Source: Ichthyophthirius multifiliis (lineage: Eukaryota > Ciliophora > Oligohymenophorea > Hymenostomatida). From it: a stretch of DNA of 26,582 bases. Shown piece by piece: positions 1 through 11,552 of this stretch. The translations under genes and the position numbers were made by a program. The stretch is taken from positions 1 through 26,582 of the forward strand of contig NW_004086109.1 of NCBI RefSeq assembly GCF_000220395.1, written 5' to 3'. How positions within the stretch are numbered: the first letter of the stretch is position 1; each line of letters starts with the position of its first letter. The notes beneath the pieces are model-generated. The model was not told the DNA's origin, did not search any database, and saw only the letters and a program-made list of their open reading frames with translations.

Positions 1-97
1 CCCCACCCCAACCCCAACCCCAACCCCAACCCCAACCCCAACCCCAACCCCAACCCCAACCCCAACCCCAACCCCCCAATTCCCAACCCCTTAACCC
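1..97. repeat. Macronuclear telomere, (CCCCAA)n, with degenerate inner edge
   Basis: Eleven perfect CCCCAA units run from 6 to 71, preceded by one unit lacking an A (1-5). Inward the array decays: a run of six C at 72-77, then AATT, CCCAA, CCCCTT and AACCC to 97. The C-rich strand reads 5'->3' into the chromosome, as expected for a true left chromosome end. C4A2/G4T2 repeats are the telomere of Tetrahymena-type oligohymenophorean ciliates. The short first unit may be a sequencing or assembly error. Confidence 0.97.
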
Positions 98-1690
98 ATA
101 TTCTATTTCATCTTTAAATTAAACTTTTTTTTCTCTCTTATTCAATTCTCAATTAAATTGTATTCTTATATATTAAATTATATAGAAATAGATTTTATTT
201 ATTTTAACAACTAATAAATATGATATATTTTTTTTTTGTTTATGTCAATATTTTTTTCTTTATTTTTTAAAATATTTTTATTTTTATTAGTTATTAATAA
301 TATTTTTTTTATTTCTTATTAATGTTTTATTATTTTTTTTTATTTTTTTTTATTTTATTATAATATATATATTATAATTTATTAATATCATTTTAATTTT
401 TTAATTTTTAAATAAATATTATATTGCATTAAATTTTTAGTGTATGTTAAATTTATCAATAATAATTTCTTAAATAATAACATATTTTAAATAATTAATT
501 AACTATTATTATTTATCCAATTATTGGTTAAATAAATTATTTCTTTTTTTATAATTTTAAAATCAAACTTTATATAAAATAAAAAAAGTTTTTTCAATTT
601 ATTCTTTCTTTAATTATTTACAAATCATCTACTTTATTTATACTAATTATAAAAATAAGTTAATAATTATATTAAATCTTCACTATCAATAAATATAGAT
701 TATATTTAGGATGTTTATATATTTTAATTAATAATTCACATATAATATATTTTTGATTTATTATTTCTCTATATAGGCTGGCCTATTTTTAAAAGAGATT
801 CATTTTCTTCTTTAAAAAAATAACAAATGTTGAAAATGAAAAGTAATATTTTTTTAAAGTTTACTTAGTCTATAAAAATTATTAATAAAACTCTTCTAAA
901 TTTGTATTTATATTTTATTATTTAAAACTATTAATTATATTTTCTTCAATAATTGCATATATTTTTTCGTAATTTATTAATTTTTATAATGTAATATTTA
1001 ATTTATTCTTTTATTTTAATATTTTTTCATTTATGCTTTCATAATTTTAATTTTTTTTAATTATTTATGTTTGTCAACTATTTTATTAATTTTATATTAT
1101 ATTTTATTAATCTTTATTTTTATTTTTTTATTGAAAAAAAAAAATTAAAAAACATTATATATTTAATAGAAATTTTGATAAAAAATTAAATTTTTTGTAA
1201 GTCATAATAGTATAATTAATAATTATATTTTTAATTTCTTGCACTTTATTTAAAAAAATAGTATAAAAATTATTACAATATTTTCAATAATAATTTTTTC
1301 ATTTTAATTAAATCTATTTTTGAGATAATAAATTTTGACTATACTTTTATTATATTATATTTTATTTTTAATTTAAATTTTATTTATAAAATATATTATT
1401 AAAATAAAATATTACAAAATTTAAATAATATATTTTTTAATTTAATATATAATTTTTTTAAAAAAAAAATTGAATTAATATTTACATTTTAATATATTAA
1501 TTACATAATAAAATTTTAGACTAATTTATTTTTTTAAAATAATAATATGAATTGAAATTTAATTTTTTAGTTATTATTGAAAAAATAAAATGCATAAATA
1601 ATCAATATTTAACTGAAAAATATATATATTTAATTTATATATAATTAAATAACCATTATTAAACTTTATATTAAAGAGTATATTTTATTA
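98..1690. other. Subtelomeric AT-rich DNA, no gene seen
   Basis: This stretch is nearly pure A+T with long T-runs on the plus strand up to about 1350. I see no family motif, RNA gene or long repeat. The only slightly GC-richer spot is around 770-850, and it contains nothing I recognise. Confidence 0.6.
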
Positions 1691-2165
1691 ATTTAAGAAA
1701 ACGACATTTATATCAATGAAGTTATTAGCATTAAATATAAGACTCCATTATTTAATTTCTCAGTTAGATATTACTTGTTTAAAAAATTAGAAGTATAGTT
1801 AAAAATTTTACGAATTCCGAATATAAAATTTTAGGCATAATACATAGGAATTACATAAAACGGCAGTCGAAATTTTAAATAAAATAAAATAAAAACTTTA
1901 TGGTTTTTAGGAAACCATACAAAAGCTGGTAAAAAATTTTATATTTAAGTCATTGAAATCGAAGAAAATTAGTCCAGATTTTATATCAAAAGAAAATAAA
2001 GGTAATAAAATAAAAATTATGAGAATAGTAAAGCCTGTTTATATATATTTAATATTTATTATAAAAACATATATATAAAACAATTAAAATAGATTAACTA
2101 TTCATTTAATAAAGTATAAAAAATTAAAAATTTCTAAAATAATAAATATAGTTTTTATAAACTAT
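1690..2165 (+). CDS. Doubtful subtelomeric coding trace, unknown product
   Basis: Between 1690 and 2040 the GC content rises and two overlapping plus-strand frames stay free of TGA. One starts with ATG at 1716 and runs to TGA at 2280-2282 (188 aa). The other is open from about 1698 to a TGA near 2164 and reads through segments such as NHTKAGKKFYIQVIEIEEN, which faintly recalls the first strand of a WGR domain without the WGR triplet. I cannot choose between the frames. With TGA as the only stop and very little G, open frames of this size arise often by chance. It could be one real exon, a gene relic or noise. Confidence 0.3.
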
Positions 2166-3249
2166 GAAATAAATAATAAGTAGTAAGAAAGTAAGCTATA
2201 TATATATATATTAAATTTTTATAATATTTTATAAAATAAAATAAAAAATTCTAATGTTATTCAATAAATATAAAAACTTTGAAATGATAAACTAAGAAAA
2301 GATATTCTAATAGATATTATAAAATAATTATATATAATAAATTAAATATAACAAGAAAAAATTATCAAAAATAATAGATTCACTTCTTAATTTAAAAATC
2401 AAGTCAACAAATACAAAATAATAAAAATAAAAAATATTTGGAAAAATAAATAAAATATGTAAAGTCATCTAAACTAAAAATATTTATCAATTAAAAAAAA
2501 AAAATATTAATATCAAAAAATTATAAGTTAAATATTTAATTATAATATGTTTATACTAACAAATAAATATTTAAAAATTAAATTTAAATAATAAAAATAC
2601 AATATATAAATTAAATTATAATAAAATATATATATAAATAATTGATATTATTATTTTATAATATATACAAAAAATAAAAATAAAAAAATAACATATATAT
2701 TTTTAATAAAATATTAAAATGATTATAAAATATTATTATTTAATATATATTATTTTTTTTATTATAATTATATATTATATAATTATTATATTTTTAATTA
2801 TTATTTAAAGTTTTATAAATAATATATTTTTTTAAAAAATATCAAATTTTACATTATTATATAAAAAAATATTTATATTTTTTATAAACTAATTTATAAA
2901 TAAAATAATTTTTATAAATATAAAATTTTTATAAATTTTTTATTAAAAAAAAAAAATATATATATATATTTCTATGTATATCTATTTTTATATATTTAAT
3001 AATAATATATAAATAATATAATTAATATCAATATTAAAAAAAATAATTAAAAATTATTATTTTTATATAAAATAAATTAATATATAATTAATAATTAAAG
3101 TTTCTCTTTATATATATGCAATAAATTAATATTATATATTATATTTTTAATTTTTATTTTTAAAAAAATATAATAATTGTTCAAAAATAAATGATATTAA
3201 AAAATTATTTTTTCTTTACTTAATATTGAATAAAATAAATTATTTTTAT
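2166..3249. other. AT-rich intergenic DNA, no gene seen
   Basis: Almost pure A+T with short TA runs (near 2196 and 2956). Base skew differs from the outer subtelomere: A-runs dominate from about 2080 to 2700. The last few hundred bases would hold the 3' UTR of the Rab gene, which is transcribed leftward. Confidence 0.6.
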
Positions 3250-3879
3250 TCAACAACATCCTCCTTTATCAGCTTTTTATTAAAATTTAGGATTGCCAAG
3301 ATTTTGTACATTTTATCTTTATTAAGAATGCTATTAATTATTTCCTTACTGATTCTTAGGCTCTCTTTTAGCCATTAATTTTTTTGAAAGGGTTAAGAAA
3401 GCTTACTACACGCTATCAGCAGTTTTTGCAGAAACCTCAAAGAATTCCATATTTTTGTGTTTTGCATATTCTTCTGCAATTTATGTAGTAACTTATTAAT
3501 TTAAATCTTTTTTATTTCCAATAAGCATTAATTCAACATTTTTTTCAGCATAACTTTCAACTTCACTAATCCAAAATTTTTCTATATCGTCGAAAGTATT
3601 CTAAGAGGTGATATCATAGACAAGAACTATACCATCTGCACCTTTATAGTATGCAGAAGTAATTGTTCGAAATCTTTCTTAACCTGCAGTATCCCATATT
3701 TAAAGTTTTACTGATTTTCCTTCTATGTTTAATGTTCTAAAACGGAAATCGACACCTATAGTCGTTAAATAATTTTCATTAAATTAATCATCACTAAACC
3801 TTAATAAAAGTGATGATTTTCCTACTCCACTATTTCCAATTATAACTAATTTAAATAAATAATCGTAATCTTTTATCAT
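3250..3879 (-). CDS. Rab1-like small GTPase
   Basis: A single exon encodes 209 aa in the ciliate code. Rab GTPases switch membrane carriers between GDP and GTP states; the Rab1 group acts in ER-Golgi traffic. All nucleotide-binding motifs are present: P-loop GNSGVGKS (15-22), effector Thr40 in TTIGVDF, WDTAGQERF (62-70), GNKKD (121-125) and SAK (150-152). The RabF-type stretches [10 protein letters not shown] and [15 protein letters not shown] put it nearest Rab1/Rab8. A Gln-rich hypervariable tail ends in GGCC, the double-cysteine geranylgeranylation signal, directly before TGA. Several conserved glutamines (for example in DTAGQ) are written TAA, which itself demonstrates the code. No intron is needed and the gene looks intact. 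The Rab1 subgroup assignment is by eye. Confidence 0.96.
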
Positions 3880-4763
3880 TTTTTTATATTTTATATTTTA
3901 TTTGTATTATATTTAAAAATTATTTATATAATTATTTTATTTAAGATATTTAAAAATAAGTATACGAAAAAATTTTATTAACAATAAATATATAAATAAT
4001 TAGATGATTAATGAATTAGTTTTTATAATTTTCATAAATTTTTATATTATTTATTGCTAGCTTTTTTAGACAATTGATTAAAACAATAAATTAATATTTA
4101 AATATTCCGTCGTTTTTTTCATCTTAATTTTATATTTATGAATTTATTATACTATACAATATATTGCTCTTAAAGATAATTTAAATAAAAAAACATTAGC
4201 TTTACTAAAAACTTTTAAATATTTTATTAATTCTAAAGAAGATATTATTTATAATTGTAAATTAGGTAAAGTTAAATATTTGATATTTTATTTAAAATAG
4301 AATCATATGTAAAATCTATATAAATCGTAGAAAGTACAATAGCATTTATTTTCACATCATTTTTTAATAGTCTATAATTTTAATTTGATTTTAATTAAAA
4401 AAAAATTTTAATTTTGGAATTTTTCCTATTTTTTAATAAATCTTAATTTTGGTAATTCAGGTCTAAAAACTTTGGAAAAAAATAAAATACACAATGATTT
4501 AGTATTTTATTATTTCAAAAACTATATCATTCTGAAAACGATGAAGTAAGATTTAAAATAATTTTATTGAGTTTCTTATGAATATGTTTAAGAATAAATA
4601 ACAGATAATGCTTAGTAAATAATTCACAATTTTTATTTGATTATTAATTAATTTATATAAAAAGATAGTTTGTGCAAATAAATATTTTTTAATTTAACAT
4701 TCATAATTTAAAAAAAATAAAAATACTCATAATTATAAATAAATAATTAAAAAAATTTAAATT
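3880..4763. other. Rab upstream region and open but unrecognised stretch
   Basis: The Rab promoter should lie just right of 3879. From about 4190 to 4570 a plus-strand frame is free of TGA and has a somewhat protein-like composition (segment LNFGNSGLKTLEKN), so it may be 5' material of the decayed RCC1 gene that follows. I found no motif, start codon or splice join that would support calling it a gene. Confidence 0.4.
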
Positions 4764-5473
4764 ATTAAAACAGATCAAACCTATTCTAGTACAAGATTCA
4801 CCAGCTTCAATATAATTATACAAATTATTGCTTTTGGTTAAAAAAATACTTGTTTAATAGCGAAAAATTACTAAATATATTCAATGGGTAATAATATATA
4901 AGGAAAATTAGTAATATTGACAGAAGAAAATAAATTAAATCAATTTTTACATTAGTAGAAAGTATAAAAAGTTTTAAAGCTATTTAAATAAGTTTATGAG
5001 CTAATCATACTGCCGTTAGTTATGAAGATGGATATTTATTTACTTGGGGAAGTAATGCTGAAGGATAGTTAGGAATCTAGAAATAATTTTAATCTACACA
5101 TACAAATTAAATTTTGTGAACTGTTAATTATACTAAAAATGAATTTTAATATGTAGAAAAAATAATGTAATAACTTGTTATCTATATTTTTTATAAATAT
5201 ATTTTATTTATATAGAAATTAAAAAAAATTATTAAATTGAAAACAATAAATATGAATAATAAGAACAGGTATGATAGTATTGAATATAAAGAAAACTAAA
5301 TATGAAAATAATAATTAATATTTATAATATATTATATGGAGATAATAATTATTTGTTTTTTGCTTAATCTGGATAATATCTTGCTTGTGGTAATAATTAA
5401 TTAGGAGTAAGAATAGATGTAAAAGGTGTTAATTATCCTTATAAATAAAGCAAAACATACATATGAAAATCAT
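4764..5473 (+). pseudogene. Decayed RCC1-repeat (beta-propeller) gene
   Basis: Three RCC1-type blades can be read in order. Block 1 (about 4820-4910) reads IIAFGQKNTCLIAKN followed by IYSMGNNIQGKL. Block 2 (about 4990-5085) reads ANHTAVSYEDGYLFTWGSN, then AEGQLGI. Block 3 (about 5337-5420) reads NNYLFFAQSGQYLACGNNQL. These match the RCC1 pattern G-x-x-H-T...G-x-L-x-x-W-G-x-N-x-x-G-Q-L-G. Blocks 1 and 2 lie in different frames, and block 2 carries an in-frame TGA where the family has a Cys or Gly just before the ANHT motif. Another in-frame TGA lies near 5117. A GT-AG candidate intron (about 5178-5215) could sit between blocks 2 and 3, but no plausible intron repairs the first frame change. 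RCC1 propellers normally have about seven blades, so most of the protein is also missing. A sequencing error is possible but would need several events. Confidence 0.7.
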
Positions 5474-5868
5474 TAAATTATAATCTATTTTTAATCCAAA
5501 AACTAAAAAATACAAAAAAATTAAAAAACTTAATTAATTTAATAATAATTCTATCAATTTAAAAATATAACAAAAAAATATTATTTTAATGAAAGTTAAA
5601 AATCAAAAAACATTTTAACAAAAATAATATACAAAAATTATAGAATTAATGTATTTTTTATAATAGAAATAATAATAATTAATTTAAAAATAAAATAAAA
5701 TATCATAATTAAAGGTGAAAATAAATATTCATTAAAATGTATGCTTAAATAAAATGAAATTTAATTAAAAAAAAATATATAAAAATTTTTAAAATTAATG
5801 TTTTTTAAGAAAACATTCATAAAAATATATAATTCAAAGAAAATATTTCATATAAATATATACAAATT

Positions 5869-5906
<38 letters not shown>

Positions 5907-6366
5907 AATTATTATAATAAAATAGTTTTTTTTTTATATTATATCTATTTTATATATAATTTACATTATTTTATTTTTCTTTATTTTTATATTTATACTT
6001 TTATTTTAAATAATTTTTTTTTATAAATTTTTTTTCGAATATATTTTTTTATAATTATTCTCAATTAATATAATTATCTTATTTATTTATTGAATTAAAT
6101 TTTAAAACATAATTTTTAAAGAGGCTAAATATATATATAAAAAAATAAAAAATTCCTCAAAGTATCCTTATATTAATAATTATTAAATTTTTAAATTTAT
6201 TTTATATATATTTTTTTAAAAATAAAATTAAAATAAATTATAAAAATACAATTTATAAAATTATTTTTAAATATTTATATATATTAAAATCAATATAAAA
6301 AAAATGTATAATTTATAAATTGACAAAAACATTGAAATTTAAAAAGTAATAAATAACGAAAAAACA
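5474..6366. other. AT-rich spacer containing a (TA)n run
   Basis: No coding frame with protein-like composition is seen. A (TA)n microsatellite occupies about 5871-5900. The right end should contain the promoter of the ABC transporter gene, but no motif beyond general A+T richness is visible. Confidence 0.55.
5871..5900. repeat. (TA)n microsatellite
   Basis: About 15 uninterrupted TA dinucleotides in the spacer between the decayed RCC1 gene and the ABC transporter. Confidence 0.9.
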
Positions 6367-9182
6367 ATGATATAAAGCTCGTTTAAGCAAGAAATAAAAA
6401 CAACAATCAAGCATATAATTCTGCTTTTAAAAAAAAAAATTATAATAAATCAAAGACACAAATATGTATTTATATTTCATTATACAACCCCTTTAATAGT
6501 GTTTCTTTTGATGACTTTTTGGTAACAAGTAGCTAACAAAATAACCGTTTTTAAATAATTAGAACCTCCAATATATACTCCAGAAAGAATTCCAAAATGC
6601 ATATCTCCAGAATACGTTGATTCGTTTGATCCAGACGATGATAATTGTATATCTGTGGGTTATCATATAATTGGCACCGAGCAAATATGGGTCAAAGAGG
6701 TAATGAAATACGTTGCAAAAAAAAATAATTTAGAATTTGGGAAAGATGTAAAATAGATAAGTGAAGCAAACGTTGAAAATCTAAGCAACTATATTAAAAA
6801 AAATTTAAATAGGACTTAAATAGGAGTATTTTTCTGCACTGATTATTACCCTTACGATTTTAAAGGAATTCCTATGAAAATTCCTTGTAATTTAAATTTG
6901 TTTGATAAATATTATGGTTATTTTTAATAACATTTAACTATAAAAAGTTTTATGTATACAATTTTATATAATAGTACTCTTAACTATAGATCAGCATTTT
7001 TAACTGACCCAAAAAAAGCAGTAGGAAAAGAAGATCTTTTACTATCTTTAAAACTATCCATAGACAATGCCATAATAGAAATCGTACAAAACAATAAATA
7101 TGAATAGTATACTTCTTATGACCAATAATTAAATATAAACTATGATAAGGAAAGAATACAAGCCACTATATAAGATTATCCAAAACTTCCAACTAGATTT
7201 ACTTTGGGATTTGATTTATTTTCCGCATATGGTGCATTCTATTTATTTATTCCAGTAATGATTAGCTTTATTCTATTAATAAATGAAGTTTTGCGCGAAA
7301 AAGAAAAAAAATTGCGTTAAGGACTTACCACATTAGGCCTTTCGTAATTTTCTTATATAGCAAGTTGGGTTGTTTATTCGTTTCTGTCCATGTGTTTGTT
7401 ATAGTTTGTGATGATTTTTGTAGGATATTTATTTAGATTTGATTTTTTTATTAAATGCTCATTAATAATTATTTATTTGGTATTTGTTTGTTTTGGAATG
7501 TCAATACTTTCTATTGCCTATTTAATTTCTACAGTTTGTAATAGTGTATAGTTAGGTTATACTATTGGTTATGGATTCCTTTTATTAGCTATTGTTATGG
7601 AAATTTTCATGAGTTCTCCAATCTTTATATATTTCTTATATTAAACAGAGCCTGATATCTATGCTTATTTACTTCTTACTTTGTTCAGTATTTATCCACC
7701 TTTTCATTATTCGAAGATTTTCTAAGATATTGTTCAAAGAACTAATAAACATTATGATATTACCAATAGTAGATGGAGCGATGCACCAGGATTTAATTAT
7801 GATGATATATTCAAAACTATTAAAGGAAAATTCTCTTATCCACCCGTAATGTATGAAGCTCCTACTTTAATGCAATCTTTTATTTACATGAATGGACTTT
7901 CTATTTTAATATTTTTAATGGCCTTATATTTTGATCATGTCATGCCAAGTGTATTCTTTTTTTATTAAATATAGTAAATATTATATTTTTTTAGAATAGA
8001 GGTTCATCTGAAAGTGCATTTTTTTTCTTTAAAAAAAGTTTTTGGAGTTGTTTATTCAGAAAAAAATATTACAAATAAAACTTTTTGAAATAAAGCGAAA
8101 ACCATTTAGATTTTAACTATTCAGAAAATGAAAATCTCGATACAGTAAGTTAGGAAAAAAAAAGGGTTTAATAAAATCATGATTAAAAATCATCTGTAAA
8201 AGGAATAAGAGTTCTAGGTTTGGGAAAAAGCTATACTAAAAGTCTTTTAGGTAGAAAATCAAAAGATGATGTGGTTGCACTAAGAGACATATGGTTTGAA
8301 ATAGACGACTGTGAATTAATAGCCTTATTAGGTCAAAATGGTGCAGGAAAAAGTACTTTAATAAATGTTTTAACAGGTTAGCTTGCTCCATCAGAAGGAA
8401 CTGCATATATATGTGATTATTAAATATCCTAAGATATGGAAGAAATAAGAAAATATATTGGTGTTTGTCCATAATTCGATATTTTATGGGATGAGTTAAC
8501 AGCTTAGGAACATTTGGAAATGTATTGTAAAATAAAAAACATGAGATTAGAAGAAATACCAAAAGAAATAGATCGAAGAATGTAAGAAGTAAATATGTTT
8601 GATAGAAAAAATTAGCGAGTAGGAACATTTAGTGGAGGACAAAAAAGAAGAATTTCATTAGCAATTTCGATTATTGGAAATCCGAAAATTGTTATTTTGG
8701 ATGAGCCAACTACTGGAATGGATCCTAAAACGAGAAGAGAAGTCTGGAATATAATAAGAGAAATAAAATAAAATAGAAGTATTATCCTTACTACTCATGC
8801 AATGGAAGAAGCCGATGTTTTAAGTGATAGAATTATTGTTATGGCTAATGGCTAACTCAAAGCTTTAGGTACTTCTTTATTTTTAAAAAATTAGTTTGGT
8901 GATGGCTATACTATTGATATTAAATTTAATGAATAATATACTTAAAAAGGAATATAAGCAATTAAATGCATACTTCCAGGGGCGAAAATTCAAAATAAAT
9001 GTGTTGGGAATGTTGTTGTCCTAGTTAATTAGGTTGAATAAATTAAATAGTTTTATAAAATTTTAGAAGATTAAATTAATTTTGAAGGAATAAATGTAAA
9101 TGAATTTACTAAAAATATTAAAAATTATGGATTGCTAAATTCAACTTTAGAACAAGTTTTTTCAAACATAGTAAACTAATGA
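6367..9182 (+). CDS. ABCA-type half transporter (one TM domain, one NBD)
   Basis: Two exons, 6367..7950 and 7995..9182, with a 44-nt intron, give 923 aa. ABCA proteins move lipids across or out of membranes using ATP. Domain order: basic cytosolic N-terminus; TM1 at about 32-52; a large extracytosolic loop to about 280; a cluster of membrane helices from about 282 to 525 containing the ABCA-like coupling segment [16 protein letters not shown]; then the nucleotide-binding domain. Walker [10 protein letters not shown] (641-649), Q-loop CPQFD (Gln688), signature SGGQ (741-744), Walker B VILDEP (761-766) and the H-loop in [13 protein letters not shown] (His796) are all intact. The C-terminal [11 protein letters not shown] is the usual ABCA ending. 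The ATG at 6367 is chosen because it precedes the conserved amphipathic N-terminus and TM1; the later in-frame ATG at 6511 would cut TM1 off. Full-length ABCA proteins have two such halves, so this one probably dimerises. Confidence 0.93.
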
Positions 9183-10097
9183 AAATTATAAATATTAAAT
9201 ATTTTAAACATTAAATTTTTAATTAATATAATTTATTTTTATGTTATTTTGATTAGATAAATATAAAATTATTATTATTTATTAATTAAGTATAATAAAT
9301 TCTTTTTAATTTTATATTAATATATACCTAAATATTTATTTCATAATTTAATCAAAAATAGATGAAAAATAAATATTTAAGTTTATATTTAGTTTATCTA
9401 AAATTAATAAGTTAAGAATTAAAAATTATAAATAATTATATTTTTTAAAAAAAATAAAAGAAATAAATATTATAATTTTTAAATTATAAAAATAATTCAA
9501 ATTTTAAAGATGAAGAGCCAAAATAATAATAAATTTAAAAAAATTACTAAAATTAAACATATAATATAAATAAATCATGATTAATCCCTTTGATTTCAGA
9601 AATGAAAATAAATTCATAAATTTAAAAAAGAAAATATACAAAGTAAAATAAATTATAATATCAAGTTAAGAAAGCCACATATTCTACTTATAATATTTTT
9701 TTACTTTAGAACCTTTATGTTATATATATTTTAATTATAGAAAATAGGTTTCTTCCAATTATTTCATTAATATATAGAAAACAAATAAAATTTTTATAAA
9801 TGTATATATGAATTAGATTTATGAACCAATAAAATAAAGTAAAAATTTAAGAGACATATACAAAGAATTATTTAGTTTTTTTGTATAATATGTTAATATA
9901 ATCTAAAATTTTAATAACTTTAAAAATAGTATTTTATTAGAAACAAAATATAAAATAATATAAATAATAAATTTAAAAGTATTTTAATTATCAAAAAAAT
10001 AAAAATAAATAAATAAAATATCTTAATAGTACATTTTATTATTATATATAAACTAAAATTATAAATATTTAAAAGTAATATAATTAAAAGAAAATTC
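9183..10097. other. Convergent 3' region between ABC transporter and RAD51, with one weak open frame
   Basis: Both flanking genes end here, so UTRs and terminators are expected. One plus-strand frame from ATG 9577 (MINPFDFRNENKF...) is open for more than 150 codons and runs on into the antisense of RAD51. A second frame in the same place reads equally well, and no family is recognisable. I treat it as probable non-coding DNA with perhaps a 15-20% chance of a small gene. Confidence 0.45.
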
Positions 10098-11147
10098 TCA
10101 TTCGTTAAAATCTGCAATACCTCCTTATGAAATTCCAAATATTGCCTAAAAATTTTTAAAGAATATAAATTAAAAAAAAAAGAAAAATATAAAAACTTCT
10201 GATTCTGGTAAACAAGGCGAGTCATAAATTTTACAAATTCTCGACTCTCCTCTTCCTTTTCTTAAATAAAGTCTCGTAGTAGAAGCATGAGCCATAATAT
10301 TTCCTCCAATGGGTTTTTTCATATCCCCAGCAAACATAGCTGACCCGTCAACCTAAGACATAACTTAATTCGTAATAACGACCGCAATCGAAAACTCATC
10401 AGCTAACCTTTAAATATTTCTTAAAAATTTTCCTAAATGATTTTATCTTACTGATAATTCACCTCTTCCCAAAAAGTCAGTTCTATATAAAGCAGTAGAC
10501 GAATCAACAATTAAAAGCGAATATTTTGATTCTGCCATTAAGGCAGCAGCTTAAATAAGCAACTTATTTTATTGATCACAATTATAAGCACGGGCATACG
10601 CCACATTTTCCATACATTCTTGTGGATCTAGTCCAAATCTTTGGGCTATTTATTCAAGTCTTTCGGGTCTGAATGTACCTTCAGTATCAATATACATGGC
10701 TTTTCCTTCACCGCCACCTTTGCTTTTAGGTAATTAGCAAGTAATGCATAATGTATGACATATTTAAGTTTTCCCTGTTCGGAATTCTCCAAATATTTCT
10801 GTAATAGAACCTGTTTCCATCCCTCCTCCTAATATTTTATCCAATTCAGATGAACCTGTAGATATATTTATAACTTATGCACGCCTTTGTAAATATTCAG
10901 CTGCTGTTTAAAAATCATTTGGTACCAATTTACATGCTATATCTAATATTTTATCTATTTTGGCTTCAGTCATTCCTTTTATTTGTAATAAGTTCTTTTT
11001 TATTGTAAATGATACTGATTATACTGTTTGGAATCCAGCTTCAATTAACTTTTTTATATCTCCATTATTTATTCCATGTTCTTCAAGTTTTTAAATCAAC
11101 ATTGGTCCCTGTTCTTATTCGGCTTCATCAGCATATTATTCGTTCAT
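10098..11147 (-). CDS. RAD51: RAD51 recombinase
   Basis: Two exons, 11147..10197 and 10145..10098, with a 51-nt intron (10146-10196), give 332 aa, close to the usual 339. RAD51 forms ATP-dependent filaments on single-stranded DNA and performs strand exchange in repair and meiosis. An N-terminal helix-hairpin-helix region (about 14-75) leads to the RecA core: Walker A GEFRTGKT (120-127), [12 protein letters not shown], Walker B LLIVD (211-215), and the VITNQVMSQVDG loop. The core ends [20 protein letters not shown]. The intron is a multiple of three with no TGA, so an unspliced reading would stay open but lose the family ending; splicing restores [15 protein letters not shown], matching the normal RAD51 C-terminus. 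TCQLP and VVITNQV favour RAD51 over DMC1. Terminal exon: 15 residues. Confidence 0.95.
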
Positions 11148-11552
11148 TTTTTTTTTCTTTTTTTTCTTATATTTAATAAATGTTTTATAAGTAAATTTAT
11201 AATATTTTAATTTTTATAATATTTGAACTTGTTATCTTTTGTAAAAAATTTAAATAATTTTTGTGTTTTATTTTTTTAAATATAATTTTATAAAGATGAT
11301 TATATTAAATAATATTTTATATTCTATTAAATAAGTTAAATTTGAAAATAAAATAAATTTTAAATATATAATCTATATTATTTTTTATATTTCAATAACT
11401 CATTTTATAGTTATTTTAATTTTTAAGCAAAAATCTGTTTATTTATAATTTAAAATAATAAATAGTTGTAAATTCATTTTTTAGAATCAACTTTTTGAAA
11501 TAAAGTTTTTTTTTTAATTAGTTTGAATAAATTTATTGAAATTATATTTTTC
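11148..11552. promoter_or_regulatory. RAD51 upstream / kinase downstream spacer
   Basis: This 405-base A+T-rich spacer separates two genes read leftward, so it should hold the RAD51 promoter and the kinase 3' UTR. A T-rich run lies directly 5' of the RAD51 ATG on the plus strand. No specific motif is recognisable. Confidence 0.45.

Noticed and set aside
4990-5125. TGA read as Cys or Trp in the RCC1-like region
   Set aside because: Eleven neighbouring genes end in TGA, and the same region also contains a frame change, so decay explains it better than recoding.
9577-10097. Plus-strand frame starting MINPFDFRNEN as a gene
   Set aside because: It has a plausible start, but a second overlapping frame reads equally well, it runs into antisense RAD51, and long TGA-free frames are expected by chance in this base composition. 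Kept only as a remark in the spacer entry.
9920-10225. Minus-strand hydrophobic frame overlapping the end of RAD51
   Set aside because: It is read-through of the RAD51 intron into 3' flanking DNA; the true ending is restored by splicing at 10146-10196.
10098-11147. DMC1 instead of RAD51
   Set aside because: TCQLP after the Walker A helix and VVITNQV in the core match RAD51 rather than DMC1.
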